64,000 nt of DNA from Devosia yakushimensis (GTDB taxonomy: Bacteria; Pseudomonadota; Alphaproteobacteria; Rhizobiales; Devosiaceae): positions 434,001 to 498,000 of the forward strand of contig NZ_BSNG01000001.1 in the NCBI RefSeq assembly GCF_030159855.1, written 5' to 3'. The notes below the pieces were generated by a model. It did no database searches and had not been told where the DNA came from. It saw only the letters and a list, made by a program, of their open reading frames with translations. Within the stretch, counting starts at the first letter, position 1; every line of letters starts with the position of its first letter. The translations under genes were made by a program, and so were the position numbers. Of the stretch, positions 43,097 to 52,307 are shown piece after piece.

Positions 43097-44551
43097 ATGT
43101 CATTCAAAGTTGCCGTCATCGGCGCCGGCTCGGTCGGCTTCACCAAGACGCTGATCTCGGATCTGCTCAAGGTCCCCGAATTTGCCGATTGCGAATTCGC
43201 GCTGACCGATATCAATCCGCACAATCTGGATATGGTCCACCAGATCATCGCCAAGATCGTTTCTGTCAATAATCTGCCGGCCAAGGTGACGGCGACGACG
43301 GATCGCCGTGCGGCGCTGACAGGCGCCCGCTATATCATGAGCTGCGTGCGGGTGGGCGGGCTTGAGGCCTTTGCGTCCGATATTTCCGTGCCGCTGAAAT
43401 ATGGTGTCGATCAATGCGTGGGCGATACGCTGTGTGCCGGCGGCATTCTCTACGGCCAGCGCAATATCCCGGTGATCCTCGAATTCTGCAAGGATATCAG
43501 GGAAGTGGCCGAGCCCGGCGCGGTGTTCCTCAACTATGCCAATCCCATGGCGATGAATACCTGGGCCGCCAATGCCTATGGCGGCGTGCAGACAATCGGG
43601 CTGTGCCATGGCGTGCAGCATGGCGCCCATCAGATCGCCCAGGTGCTGGGTGTCGCCGATAGCGAGCTGGACTATATCTGCTCGGGCATCAACCACCAGA
43701 CCTGGTATATCGACATCCGCGCCAAGGGCCACAAAATCGAAAAGGACGAGCTGATCGCCGCTTTCGAGGCCCATCCGGTCTATTCCAAGCAGGAAAAGGT
43801 CCGCATCGACGTGCTGAAGCGCTTCGGCGTCTATTCCACGGAGTCCAATGGTCATCTCAGCGAGTACCTGCCCTGGTATCGCAAGCGCCCGGAGGAAATC
43901 TCCAAGTGGATCGACATGAGCGACTGGATCCACGGCGAAACCGGCGGCTATCTGCGCTATTCGACCGAGCGGCGGAACTGGTTCGAGACCGATTTCCCGA
44001 TGTTCCTCGAACAGGCGGCCAAGCCGCTCGACCAGCACAAGCGCACCTCGGAGCACGCTTCCTACATTATCGAGGCGATGGAAACCGGCCGCGTCTATCG
44101 CGGGCATTTCAACGTCCGCAACAATGGCATCATCACTAATCTGCCGGATGATGCGATCATTGAAAGCCCCGGTTTTGTTGATCGTTTCGGCCTCAACATG
44201 GTGGAGGGCATCACCCTGCCGCTGGCTTGCGCCGCCACCTGCTCGGCCTCGATTTCGGTGCAGCGCATGAGCGTGGAGGCCGCCATGACCGGCGATATCG
44301 ACCTGCTCAAGCTCGCTGTGCTGCATGATCCGCTGGTCGGCGCCATCTGCACGCCGGACGAAGTCTGGCAGATGGTGGACGAACTGGTTGTGACGCAGGC
44401 GCAATGGCTGCCGCAATACAAGGACGCCGTCCCCGCCGCCAAGGAACGCCTCGCCAAGGGCACCGTCAAGACCAAGGACTGGGACGGCGCCGCCCGCAAG
44501 AAGGTCCGCTCAGTGGAAGAACTGCGCGAAGTGGTCGGCGGACACCACTAG
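43097..44551 (+). CDS. GH4 alpha-galactosidase-type glycosidase (AgaL1-like)
   Basis: 484 residues. Family 4 enzymes cleave through NAD+-dependent redox chemistry with a divalent metal. The NAD motif VIGAGSVGFTKTL, the metal-binding cysteine/histidine regions GLCHGVQHG and SGINHQTWY, and NYANPMAMNTW are all in place. AGGAGG lies 6 nt before the ATG. It is more distant from E. coli MelA than the second GH4 gene, and may prefer another alpha-galactoside or alpha-glucuronide. It faces the second GH4 gene across two terminators. Confidence 0.88.
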   Translation: MSFKVAVIGAGSVGFTKTLISDLLKVPEFADCEFALTDINPHNLDMVHQIIAKIVSVNNLPAKVTATTDRRAALTGARYIMSCVRVGGLEAFASDISVPLKYGVDQCVGDTLCAGGILYGQRNIPVILEFCKDIREVAEPGAVFLNYANPMAMNTWAANAYGGVQTIGLCHGVQHGAHQIAQVLGVADSELDYICSGINHQTWYIDIRAKGHKIEKDELIAAFEAHPVYSKQEKVRIDVLKRFGVYSTESNGHLSEYLPWYRKRPEEISKWIDMSDWIHGETGGYLRYSTERRNWFETDFPMFLEQAAKPLDQHKRTSEHASYIIEAMETGRVYRGHFNVRNNGIITNLPDDAIIESPGFVDRFGLNMVEGITLPLACAATCSASISVQRMSVEAAMTGDIDLLKLAVLHDPLVGAICTPDEVWQMVDELVVTQAQWLPQYKDAVPAAKERLAKGTVKTKDWDGAARKKVRSVEELREVVGGHH

Positions 44552-44581
44552 CCCAAAGGATTATCGACACACCTCCCGAAG

Positions 44582-44608
44582 CGGGCGCTCCAAGTGGGCG
44601 CCCGTTTT
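44582..44608 (+). terminator. Rho-independent terminator of the first GH4 gene
   Basis: CGGGCGC (44582-44588), 9-nt loop, GCGCCCG (44598-44604), then TTTT and a further T5 after GG. It lies 30 bp after the stop. Confidence 0.85.
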
Positions 44609-44665
44609 GGTTTTTGGGCAGCATAAAATTATCCTTGGCGCGGCCGGGGCAGCTCCAAAACCAAA

Positions 44666-44698
44666 CGGCCCCAGCGCAGAGCGCCGGGGCCGCTTTTT
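44666..44698. terminator. Bidirectional terminator between the convergent GH4 genes
   Basis: CGGCCCC (44666-44672), 13-nt loop, GGGGCCG (44686-44692), followed by CTTTTT on the plus strand. On the minus strand the stem is followed by TTTGGTTTT, so it can end the long Agp operon coming the other way. Confidence 0.8.
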
Positions 44699-44720
44699 GG
44701 AAGCAGGGGAGGTAGATGCG

Positions 44721-46088
44721 TCAGGCGACGCGCTGCTTCCGGGAGCCGCGGGCCCATTCGGGCAACCAGGTGCCATGGGCTTCGATGAGATCGTCGACCA
44801 GGTTCCAGATCTGGTCGAGATCGAGTTCGGCGGCGGTGTGGGGGTCCATCATCGCGGCATGGTAGATGTGCTCGCGGTTTTCCTCGATCAGCGCGCGAAC
44901 GGTTAGTTCCTGGACGTTGATATTGGTGCGGATCAGTGCGGTCAGCTGGGGCGGCAGTTCGCCGATATAGGTGGGCTGCAGACCATTGCTGTCGACCAGG
45001 CAGGGCACTTCCACGGCCGCATTGTTGGGCAGGGAGGTGATGACGCCGTTATTGCGCAGATTGCCGTAGATCACCGAAGGTTCGCCCGTCCACACCGAAT
45101 TGACGATGGAGGAGGCATATTCCTTGGACTGCTGAACCTCGATGCGGTCGGCGTTGCGGTAGTCCTCGGAGGTCTTCTTCCACTTGGCGATCTGCTCGAC
45201 ACAGCGCTTGGGATATTCGTCGAGCGGGATGCCGAACTTTTCGATGATGTCCTCGCGGCCTTCCTTGATGAAATAGGGTGTGTATTCGGCGAAGTGCTCG
45301 GAGCTTTCGGTGACGAAATAGCCCAGGCGCGTCATCATCTCGTAGCGCACCTTGTTGGGGCAGCGCGGGTTCCAGGTCGGCTTGGGGGCGCGGCCTTCGG
45401 CATAGGCCTTGAACAGATCGGGATAGAGATCCTTGTAGGAGCCATCGGGCTGGCGATGCTCGAACTTGAGGTAGAAGGCCATGTGGTTGATGCCGGCCGA
45501 GCGATAGCGGATTTCCTCGTAGGGAATTTCGAGATCGTGGGCCAGCTCCATCGCTGTGCCCTGCACGGAATGGCAGAGGCCGACCTGCTTGATGGTGGGG
45601 TATTTCTCGGAAATGGCCCAGGTATTGATGGCCATCGGGTTGACATATTGCAGCATGATCGCGTCGGGCGCGACTTCGAGCATGTCTTCGCAGATGCTCC
45701 ACAGATGAGGCACGGTGCGCAGGCCGCGCATGATGCCGCCGACGCCGAGGGTATCGGCAATGGTCTGGCGGAGATTATACTTCTTGGGCACTTCGAAATC
45801 GACCACCGTCGAGGGCTCGTAGCCGCCGATCTGGAAGCAGACGACAACGAAATTGGTGCCGTCGAGAGCCTGGCGCTGGTTGGCATAGGTTTCGACCTTG
45901 GCCGGAACGCCAAGGGTGGCGACGAGCTTTTTGGCGATGACTTCGCTTTCTTCAAGCCGCGTGGGGTTGATGTCCATCAGCCGGATGGTGGCGCCTGCGA
46001 GCGCCGGGCGCTGCAGGATATCGCCGACAATGTTCTTCATGAACACGGCCGAACCGGCGCCGATGAATGTGATCTTGGGATTTGCCAT
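44721..46088 (-). CDS. melA: GH4 alpha-galactosidase (MelA/AgaL2)
   Basis: 455 residues. It follows E. coli MelA nearly block by block: ITFIGAGSAVFMKNI, DINPTRLEES, FQIGGYEPSTV, IADTLGVGGIMRGLRT, GLCHSVQGTAMELA, AGINHMAFYLK and YFVTESSEHFAEYTPYF. Hydrolyses melibiose/raffinose-type alpha-galactosides using NAD+ and Mn2+. It is the last gene of the Agp transporter operon, 15 bp after the ATPase gene. The same arrangement (agpABCD-agaL2) is known from Sinorhizobium meliloti. Confidence 0.95.
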   Translation of the reverse strand: MANPKITFIGAGSAVFMKNIVGDILQRPALAGATIRLMDINPTRLEESEVIAKKLVATLGVPAKVETYANQRQALDGTNFVVVCFQIGGYEPSTVVDFEVPKKYNLRQTIADTLGVGGIMRGLRTVPHLWSICEDMLEVAPDAIMLQYVNPMAINTWAISEKYPTIKQVGLCHSVQGTAMELAHDLEIPYEEIRYRSAGINHMAFYLKFEHRQPDGSYKDLYPDLFKAYAEGRAPKPTWNPRCPNKVRYEMMTRLGYFVTESSEHFAEYTPYFIKEGREDIIEKFGIPLDEYPKRCVEQIAKWKKTSEDYRNADRIEVQQSKEYASSIVNSVWTGEPSVIYGNLRNNGVITSLPNNAAVEVPCLVDSNGLQPTYIGELPPQLTALIRTNINVQELTVRALIEENREHIYHAAMMDPHTAAELDLDQIWNLVDDLIEAHGTWLPEWARGSRKQRVA

Positions 46089-46103
46089 AGGAATGCTCCA
46101 GTA

Positions 46104-47771
46104 CTAGGCGGCTATTTCGAATGCGGCGCGGACCAGCCTTGCCGTATATTCGGTTTGGGGATTGGTAAGGACATCGGCGACCGGACCCTGTTCCACGATC
46201 TTGCCCCGCTGCATGACCATGACGCGGTGGCAGAGGGCGCGCACGACTTTGAGGTCGTGGCTGATGAACAGGTAGGAGAGGCCTTTTTCGTTCTGCAGCT
46301 TGCGCAGCAGATCGATGATCTGCGCCTGGACGGACAGGTCCAGCGCCGAGGTGGGTTCGTCCAGCAGGATGAATTCTGGCTCCAGCGCCACGGCGCGCGC
46401 AATGGCGATGCGCTGGCGCTGGCCGCCGGAAAACTCGTGCGGGAAACGGTTGAGAATGCCATCGGGCATGCCGGCATCCTTGAGCGCCTGGCGGACGCGA
46501 TCGAGGCGTTCGCGGCCATTGGCGCCGATATTGTTGACGATCAGGCCTTCCTCGATGATCTGGCGGATCGACATGCGGGGATTGAGGCTCGCAAACGGAT
46601 CCTGGAAGACGATCTGCATGCGGCTGCGCAGCGGGCGCATGGCGGCGCGGTCCTTGTCGTGGATCGGCTGGCCGTCGAAGTAGATTTCACCGCCCTGGTT
46701 GTTGATGAGCCGGATCAGGGCCTGGCCGAATGTGGTCTTGCCCGAACCTGACTCGCCCACAATGCCGAGGGTTTCGTGGCGGGAGAGCTTGAGATCGAGA
46801 TCGTCGACGGCCTTCAGCTCGAAGAAATCGGGCTTGAAGAAGCCGCCGCGCTTGAGGGTGAAGGCGACCTTGACGCTCTTGCCTTCGAGCACAGTGTCAT
46901 GCTCGCCGACCAGCGGATTGGCCGTGCCCTTGGGCTCGGAATTGAGCAGGTGCTTGGTATAGGCGTGCTGCGGATTGGCGAACAACGCTTCGGTCGCGTT
47001 GTGCTCCTGCACACGGCCGTTTTGCATCACATAGACATAGTCCGAGAACTGGCGGACCACGGTCAGATCATGGGTGATCAGGATCACCGCCATGCCGTAT
47101 TTGTCCTTGAGGTCCTTGATCAGATTGAGAATCTGGGCCTGCACGGTCACGTCGAGGGCGGTGGTGGGTTCATCGGCAATCAGCACGTCCGGCCGGTTGG
47201 CGAGCGCCATGGCGATCATGACGCGCTGGCGCTGACCGCCCGAGAGCTGGTGCGGATATTGGCGCAACCGCGCGCCGGGATCGGGGATCTGCACTTCCTC
47301 GAGCAGCTTTTCGGCGCGCTCCATGGCCTCCTTGCGGGAGATGCGATTGTGCAGATGCAGGATTTCGCAAATCTGCTGGCCGATCGTATAGACCGGGTTC
47401 AGCGAGCTCATCGGCTCCTGAAAAATCATGGCAATGTCATTGCCGCGCAGCTTGCGCATATCGCGCTCGCTGGTGGCGACGACATCCTTGCCCGAGAGCG
47501 TGATGCGCGAATTGGGCAGGATGGTCGCCCGCTTGGTCAGAAGCTTCATCAGCGTGCGGGCCGTCACGGACTTACCCGAGCCGGATTCACCCACCAGAGC
47601 AATGGTTTCGCCCTTGTGCAGCTGGAACGAGACGTCGTGCACGGCGTTGACCACGCCGCCCTCGACCTTGAAATTGACCCCGATATTGCGGGCATCAAGG
47701 ATCAGTTCGCGGCCATGGCTGCCCAGGTCGTGGCGGGTGTCGGAAACAGGCTTGCTGGTTGTGTTGGTCAT
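46104..47771 (-). CDS. agpD: ABC importer ATPase with two fused nucleotide-binding domains (AgpD-like)
   Basis: 555 residues. The first domain has GESGSGKSVTARTL, LSGGQRQRVMIAMAL and VLIADEPTTALD. The second has GESGSGKTTFGQAL, FSGGQRQRIAIARAV and FILLDEPTSALD. It resembles a DppD-DppF fusion, normal for oligopeptide-type importers adapted to galactosides. The ATG at 47771 was preferred over an in-frame TTG at 47786. The gap to the preceding permease stop is 11 bp. Confidence 0.93.
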   Translation of the reverse strand: MTNTTSKPVSDTRHDLGSHGRELILDARNIGVNFKVEGGVVNAVHDVSFQLHKGETIALVGESGSGKSVTARTLMKLLTKRATILPNSRITLSGKDVVATSERDMRKLRGNDIAMIFQEPMSSLNPVYTIGQQICEILHLHNRISRKEAMERAEKLLEEVQIPDPGARLRQYPHQLSGGQRQRVMIAMALANRPDVLIADEPTTALDVTVQAQILNLIKDLKDKYGMAVILITHDLTVVRQFSDYVYVMQNGRVQEHNATEALFANPQHAYTKHLLNSEPKGTANPLVGEHDTVLEGKSVKVAFTLKRGGFFKPDFFELKAVDDLDLKLSRHETLGIVGESGSGKTTFGQALIRLINNQGGEIYFDGQPIHDKDRAAMRPLRSRMQIVFQDPFASLNPRMSIRQIIEEGLIVNNIGANGRERLDRVRQALKDAGMPDGILNRFPHEFSGGQRQRIAIARAVALEPEFILLDEPTSALDLSVQAQIIDLLRKLQNEKGLSYLFISHDLKVVRALCHRVMVMQRGKIVEQGPVADVLTNPQTEYTARLVRAAFEIAA

Positions 47772-47782
47772 TGGCCTGTTCC

Positions 47783-48988
47783 TCAATACGGATCGATAGC
47801 GTCGCGCAGGCCATCGCCCAATGCGTTGAACGCAAAGACCGTGATCAGCACGAAGATGACGGGCGAGAGGATCCAGGGATAGGAGCCGATGACCGAGAAG
47901 GAGCCGGTATCCTGCAGCATCAGGCCCCAGGAGATCAGCGGCGGCTTCACCGCAAAACCCAGGAAGCCGAGGAAGCTTTCAAGCAGCACTACGGAGGGGA
48001 CCGAAAGCGTCACCGCCACGATGATATGGCTCATCACATTGGGCAGGATGTGGCGGGTGATGATGCGGCCATCGGACGAGCCCACCGCAATGGCGGCGCG
48101 CACATATTCGATGCGGGCGAGGGACAGCGTCTTGGAGCGCACTTCCCGGCTCAATTGCGCCCAGCCCAATACCGCCATGACGCCGATGACAAAGGCGATG
48201 AAGATATTGGAGGGGGCGGTGATGGGGATGAGCGAGGTCAGCGCCAGATAGAGCGGCAATTGCGGGAAGGCGAGCACGAATTCGACGAATTTCTGCGTCC
48301 AGCGGTCAAACCGCCCGCCCAGATAGCCCGAGGTAATGCCCACCAGCGTTCCGACGATAGTGGTGAGGGCGGTAACGATGAGGGCGATGGTGAGCGAGAT
48401 GCGGGAGCCGACTATGCCGCGCGAGAGAATATCGCGGCCGAATTTGTCGGTGCCCAGCAGATGCAGGGTCTTGGTTGGATCGGTGGGGCCGAAGAAGTGG
48501 ATATTGGCGGGGATCAGCCAGAGGATGTGGTAGGCATAGCCCTGGACGAAAAAGCCCAATTCGGTGGGGTTTTCATAATCCGGCCCGACAATGGGCTGGA
48601 AGGTGATGGGATCGAGTTCTTCGCCCTCGGCAATCGGGTAGATCACCGGGAGCGGGGTGAAGCTGCCATCGGCGTGGAAGAAGCTGATCGTATCGGGAGG
48701 TGCAAAGCCGATATTGGGTTGCTTGGGGTCGATCGGTGCGAAGAAATCGGCAAAGACCGCCACGAAGAGCATCAGCGCCACCAGGACGAGGCCCATCATG
48801 CCCATGATCGAGCGGCGGAGCCGGCGCCAGACCAGGCTCAGATAGCTTTCGCTATGGGCAAAACGCGGATTGATGGCGGCGGCCGCCGGATGCACGTCGG
48901 CCTGCGACTCGTGGGCTGGCGTGGGCATAGCGGTGCCGGCATCGGGGGGCAGGGGGATGGATTGGTCGACGATATCGCGGCTCATCAT
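47783..48988 (-). CDS. agpC: ABC importer permease, DppC-type (AgpC-like)
   Basis: 401 residues, longer than common DppC proteins (about 300) because of an extended N-terminus of about 55 residues and a large periplasmic insert (about 90-180, rich in Pro/Glu with FFHADGSFTPLPVIYP) after the first helix. The five-helix permease core has LEFVLAFPQLPLYLAL and VSHIIVAVTL-like segments and a C-terminal LGDGLRDAIDPY, typical of the family. Overlaps the upstream permease (ATGATG region). Confidence 0.92.
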   Translation of the reverse strand: MMSRDIVDQSIPLPPDAGTAMPTPAHESQADVHPAAAAINPRFAHSESYLSLVWRRLRRSIMGMMGLVLVALMLFVAVFADFFAPIDPKQPNIGFAPPDTISFFHADGSFTPLPVIYPIAEGEELDPITFQPIVGPDYENPTELGFFVQGYAYHILWLIPANIHFFGPTDPTKTLHLLGTDKFGRDILSRGIVGSRISLTIALIVTALTTIVGTLVGITSGYLGGRFDRWTQKFVEFVLAFPQLPLYLALTSLIPITAPSNIFIAFVIGVMAVLGWAQLSREVRSKTLSLARIEYVRAAIAVGSSDGRIITRHILPNVMSHIIVAVTLSVPSVVLLESFLGFLGFAVKPPLISWGLMLQDTGSFSVIGSYPWILSPVIFVLITVFAFNALGDGLRDAIDPY

Positions 48989-49989
48989 GCGTCTCCCAAC
49001 CGAACGCGGGGATCGAGAAGGGCCAGCAACACGTCGGAGATGATGTTGCCGATGATCAGCGTGGTGGCGAGCACCAGCATGAAAGTGGCGGTGACCCAGA
49101 CGTCGCCCACGGCCATGGAGCCGGTGATGGCGGGGCCGACAGTGGCGAGGCCGAAGACGATGGCGACTTCGATTTCGCCGGTCAGCATATAGGGCAGCAC
49201 CACGCCCTGATAGGCGACAAGCGGGTGCAGGGCATTGGGCACGGCATGCTTCATCACGGCGGCGCCCTGGCTGAGGCCCTTGGCGCGGGCGGTTTCGATA
49301 TATTGCGAATTGAGCACGTCGAGCAGATTGGCGCGCATCACGCGCATATTATAGGCCAGGCCGCCAAAAGTGGCGATGGCGATGACCGGCCAGACATGTT
49401 TGACCAGGTCGACGAACTTGTCCCAGCTCCAGGGCGCACCGCCATAGCGGGGCGAGAAGAAATTGCCCACATCCTGCACGCCCATGCGGAAGACGAGGAA
49501 GTAGATGATGACCAGCGCGAGCAGGAAGCGCGGAACGGTCATGCCCAGAAAGGAGATGAAGCCGAAGAGGCTATCGACCCAGCTATATTGGCGGGTGGCG
49601 GCGACAATGCCCATGGTGATGCCGATGACGGAGGCCAGGATGTGGCAGGTCAGGGCCAGCAGGATGGTGGCGGGCAGGCGTTCGGCGACGACCTGGCCCA
49701 CGGGCTTGTTGAAATAGAGCGAGTGGCCGAAATCGAAGCGGGTGAGGATGCCGGCCATCCAGTTGAGATACTGGACCGGCAGGGGATCGTTGAGGCCATT
49801 GGCCTCGCGATAGGCTTCGGCCTGGGCATTGGCGGCCTCGACGGAGGCGCCGCCCTGATTGATGGCCATGGAGCGGATATAGTCGCCATAGTCGCCCGGA
49901 GGCGCCTGGATGATGGCGAAGGTCACGATGCTCAGCACGAGCAGAATGGGGATCGCCGACAGGATGCGCGATATGAGGAAACGGATCAT
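48985..49989 (-). CDS. agpB: ABC importer permease, DppB-type (AgpB-like)
   Basis: 334 residues. The N-terminal helix (MIRFLISRILSAIPILLVL) and a periplasmic segment with GDYGDYIRSM are followed by the core: ARAKGLSQGAAVMKHAVPNALHPLVAY is the EAA-like loop. Ends with LLALLDPRVRLGDA. It follows the binding-protein gene after a 61-bp gap containing a strong hairpin. Confidence 0.93.
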   Translation of the reverse strand: MIRFLISRILSAIPILLVLSIVTFAIIQAPPGDYGDYIRSMAINQGGASVEAANAQAEAYREANGLNDPLPVQYLNWMAGILTRFDFGHSLYFNKPVGQVVAERLPATILLALTCHILASVIGITMGIVAATRQYSWVDSLFGFISFLGMTVPRFLLALVIIYFLVFRMGVQDVGNFFSPRYGGAPWSWDKFVDLVKHVWPVIAIATFGGLAYNMRVMRANLLDVLNSQYIETARAKGLSQGAAVMKHAVPNALHPLVAYQGVVLPYMLTGEIEVAIVFGLATVGPAITGSMAVGDVWVTATFMLVLATTLIIGNIISDVLLALLDPRVRLGDA

Positions 49990-50017
49990 CTGGTTCGGCT
50001 CATCTTAATCGAGGAGT

Positions 50018-50040
50018 GGCGAGGGGCAGGGCCCCTCGCC
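50018..50040 (-). other. Intercistronic hairpin between binding-protein and permease genes
   Basis: GGCGAGGGGC-AGG-GCCCCTCGCC: a perfect 10-bp GC stem with a 3-nt loop, 10 bp past the binding-protein stop. There is no T-run on either strand. It probably protects the upstream mRNA from 3' decay so that the binding protein outnumbers the permeases. Confidence 0.65.
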
Positions 50041-50050
50041 GGGGAGCGTC

Positions 50051-52144
50051 TTAGTTGCTCTTGATCGGACCGTTACCGGCGCCGGGAGCACCCGGCAGGG
50101 TATCGGGGAACAGCTCGTTGGTGGACTGCCGGTCGGTCGGAACATAGAGGCGTTCGCGGATCAGCCCGTCTTCAGCCCAGTTGAACTGCAGGATCGGGGT
50201 GCCGGCAGGCACGTTGACGAAGCGCTTGTTGATGATCAGCGCACCCGGATATTGGGTGAGACCGATGCCGTAGAGGTTCTCGGTATAGAGGTTCTGATAC
50301 TTCTTCATCAGTTCGATGCGCTCGGCCGGATCGGCGGTGCCCACGAAGCTGTTGATGGTAGCGACCATCTCCTGCTCGAAGGGCAGCAGATCCTGGGTGC
50401 CATCGGTGCCGGCGCGGTGACCCTGGCTGATCTGGGGACCGGTGGGCGCCAGGTTCTGGGTGTTCTGCACGACGGTAACCAGGTCGGAGCCGTTGCGCAG
50501 AATCTGCCAGTCGAACTTGCCAGCCTGATAATTGGCATCACGCTGATTGGCAGCCTGGAACTGGGCGATGACACGAATGCCGAGCCGTTCCATCTGGGCG
50601 ATCACGCCTTCGGCCAGGCTCTTGTCGGTCTGGTAGTCGGAGGTGGCGAGCAGCGTGATCTCGACATCGGCGCCGCCCAGCACGTCGGCAGGGAAATTGA
50701 CGAAGCCATTGCCGTCGGTGTCGGTCAGACCGGCCTTTTCCAGCAGCGCCTTGGCGTCTTCCAGTGAGTACGGATAATAGACCGTGGAATCCTTGTCGTA
50801 ATAGCTGGTGGGCGCCATCAGGCCGCCCGGATAGGGCGAGGTGAAGGGGCCCTTGACGAGGGCTTCACCCAGCGCCTGGCGATCGAGCGCATAGCTGACG
50901 GCCTTGCGGAAATCGAGGTTGCGATTGAGCTCACGCACAGCCTGGCCACGGGCATCGGGCTCGCCCCAGCCATTGCCGGAGAGGTTGGGATAGATCGAAT
51001 AGGAGATGGTGCGAGCGCCGAAGGCGAGACGCGCCGGGGCGCTTTCCTCGGCCGAGCGGCGGAGGGCTTCGACGTAGCTTTCGGGCTGCTCGAGGTTGGA
51101 GAGATCGCCCGATCCGGCCACGGCCTGCACGTCACGGTCTGCCCAGGTGGAGAGGCGGTATTGCAGCTCGTTGAGATAGGGGAGCTGGTTGCCGTTCTCG
51201 TCGACTTTCCAATAATAGGGGTTGCGGCGCATGACGATGATGTCGTCGGCGCGATATTCCACCGGCACCCAGGCGCCCATGACCGGGATGTTCAGATATT
51301 CGGGCGGGAAGGCATTCTTGAACTGGTCATAGGTCGCGCCAGTTTTGTAGGCGGGGTGTTCGGGCTTGAGAATGTGGCTGGGGCCGGGGCAGAAATTGCC
51401 ATAGGCCATGGCGTAGAGATACTGCGTCGGCTTGACGTCCTTGAACGTCCACTTGACCGTATAGGGATCGATCTGCTCGAGCGTGGTGCCAACGCCAAAG
51501 GTCTCGGGTGAGGCGCCATTGAGCGGGGTGACCTGGGGGTCAAGCAGCACGTCGTTCCAATAGAACATGAGGTCTTCGGCATCAAAGGGGTCGCCGTCGG
51601 ACCATTTGGCGCCTTCGATCAGATGCATGGTCAGCTCATGGCCGTCTTCGGACCATTCCCAGCTCTTGGCGAGGTTGGGAAGGGGTTCGAGTTCCTCGGC
51701 CTTGACCTGGAAGAGCGGGCCGGTGCGCGTCAGGCATTCGGAGAGGCCGATATCGATGCCGCCCCAACCCTGGGTCTGGCCGCCGCTATAGTTCCAGCCT
51801 TCCGGGCGGCCGCCGATGACATGGCGCATGACATCGCCATAGACGCCGATGCCATCGGGCATGTTGGCAGTCTTGTAGACCATGGGCTCCTTGGGCAGCC
51901 GCTCGGCTACCGGCGGCAGCTTGCCGGCATCGACGAAGGCCTTGACGTAGTCGGGCTCGTGATATTCGGGCAATGCCTTGAATTCGAGAATGTCCTTGAC
52001 CCCGACAAAGGTCGGAACCTGCTGTGCGTCGAATTTCGGCGGATCGGGCGGGGTGGTGGGGGCCACTGTCTGGGCCTGGGCCGCGATCAGTGAAATGCCC
52101 AGCATGAGGCCGGCCCCGCCAAGGGCCTTAGCGTAATGTTTCAT
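50051..52144 (-). CDS. agpA: Family 5 periplasmic binding protein for alpha-galactosides (AgpA-like)
   Basis: 697 residues. The ATG at 52144 has GGGAGGAATT directly upstream and gives a signal peptide (hydrophobic stretch to AQAQ); the longer in-frame start is noise. SBP_bac_5 blocks: LAKSWEWSEDGHELTMHLIEGAKWSDGDPFDAEDLMFYW and FRKAVSYALDRQALGEAL. The length is well above DppA/OppA, as in Sinorhizobium AgpA. The gene order with melA supports import of melibiose, raffinose or stachyose. It is divergent from the MelR-like regulator. Confidence 0.92.
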   Translation of the reverse strand: MKHYAKALGGAGLMLGISLIAAQAQTVAPTTPPDPPKFDAQQVPTFVGVKDILEFKALPEYHEPDYVKAFVDAGKLPPVAERLPKEPMVYKTANMPDGIGVYGDVMRHVIGGRPEGWNYSGGQTQGWGGIDIGLSECLTRTGPLFQVKAEELEPLPNLAKSWEWSEDGHELTMHLIEGAKWSDGDPFDAEDLMFYWNDVLLDPQVTPLNGASPETFGVGTTLEQIDPYTVKWTFKDVKPTQYLYAMAYGNFCPGPSHILKPEHPAYKTGATYDQFKNAFPPEYLNIPVMGAWVPVEYRADDIIVMRRNPYYWKVDENGNQLPYLNELQYRLSTWADRDVQAVAGSGDLSNLEQPESYVEALRRSAEESAPARLAFGARTISYSIYPNLSGNGWGEPDARGQAVRELNRNLDFRKAVSYALDRQALGEALVKGPFTSPYPGGLMAPTSYYDKDSTVYYPYSLEDAKALLEKAGLTDTDGNGFVNFPADVLGGADVEITLLATSDYQTDKSLAEGVIAQMERLGIRVIAQFQAANQRDANYQAGKFDWQILRNGSDLVTVVQNTQNLAPTGPQISQGHRAGTDGTQDLLPFEQEMVATINSFVGTADPAERIELMKKYQNLYTENLYGIGLTQYPGALIINKRFVNVPAGTPILQFNWAEDGLIRERLYVPTDRQSTNELFPDTLPGAPGAGNGPIKSN

Positions 52145-52307
52145 AATTCCTCCCATGGCAACGGACTGGCGATTGGCCAGGAGCCGAACATTCCAATTCG
52201 TGCTCGTCTTTCCGTGCAACGCTTGAATGGTACGCCTTGCCATGGCCGAAACAATCCGGGATGATAGAGACTTCTTCCGGGTTTCTAAGATTTGGATCGT
52301 CGTCCAC

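Noticed and set aside
47759..50064. Long plus-strand frames over the Agp permease genes
   Set aside because: Shadow of hydrophobic permease codons read in reverse.
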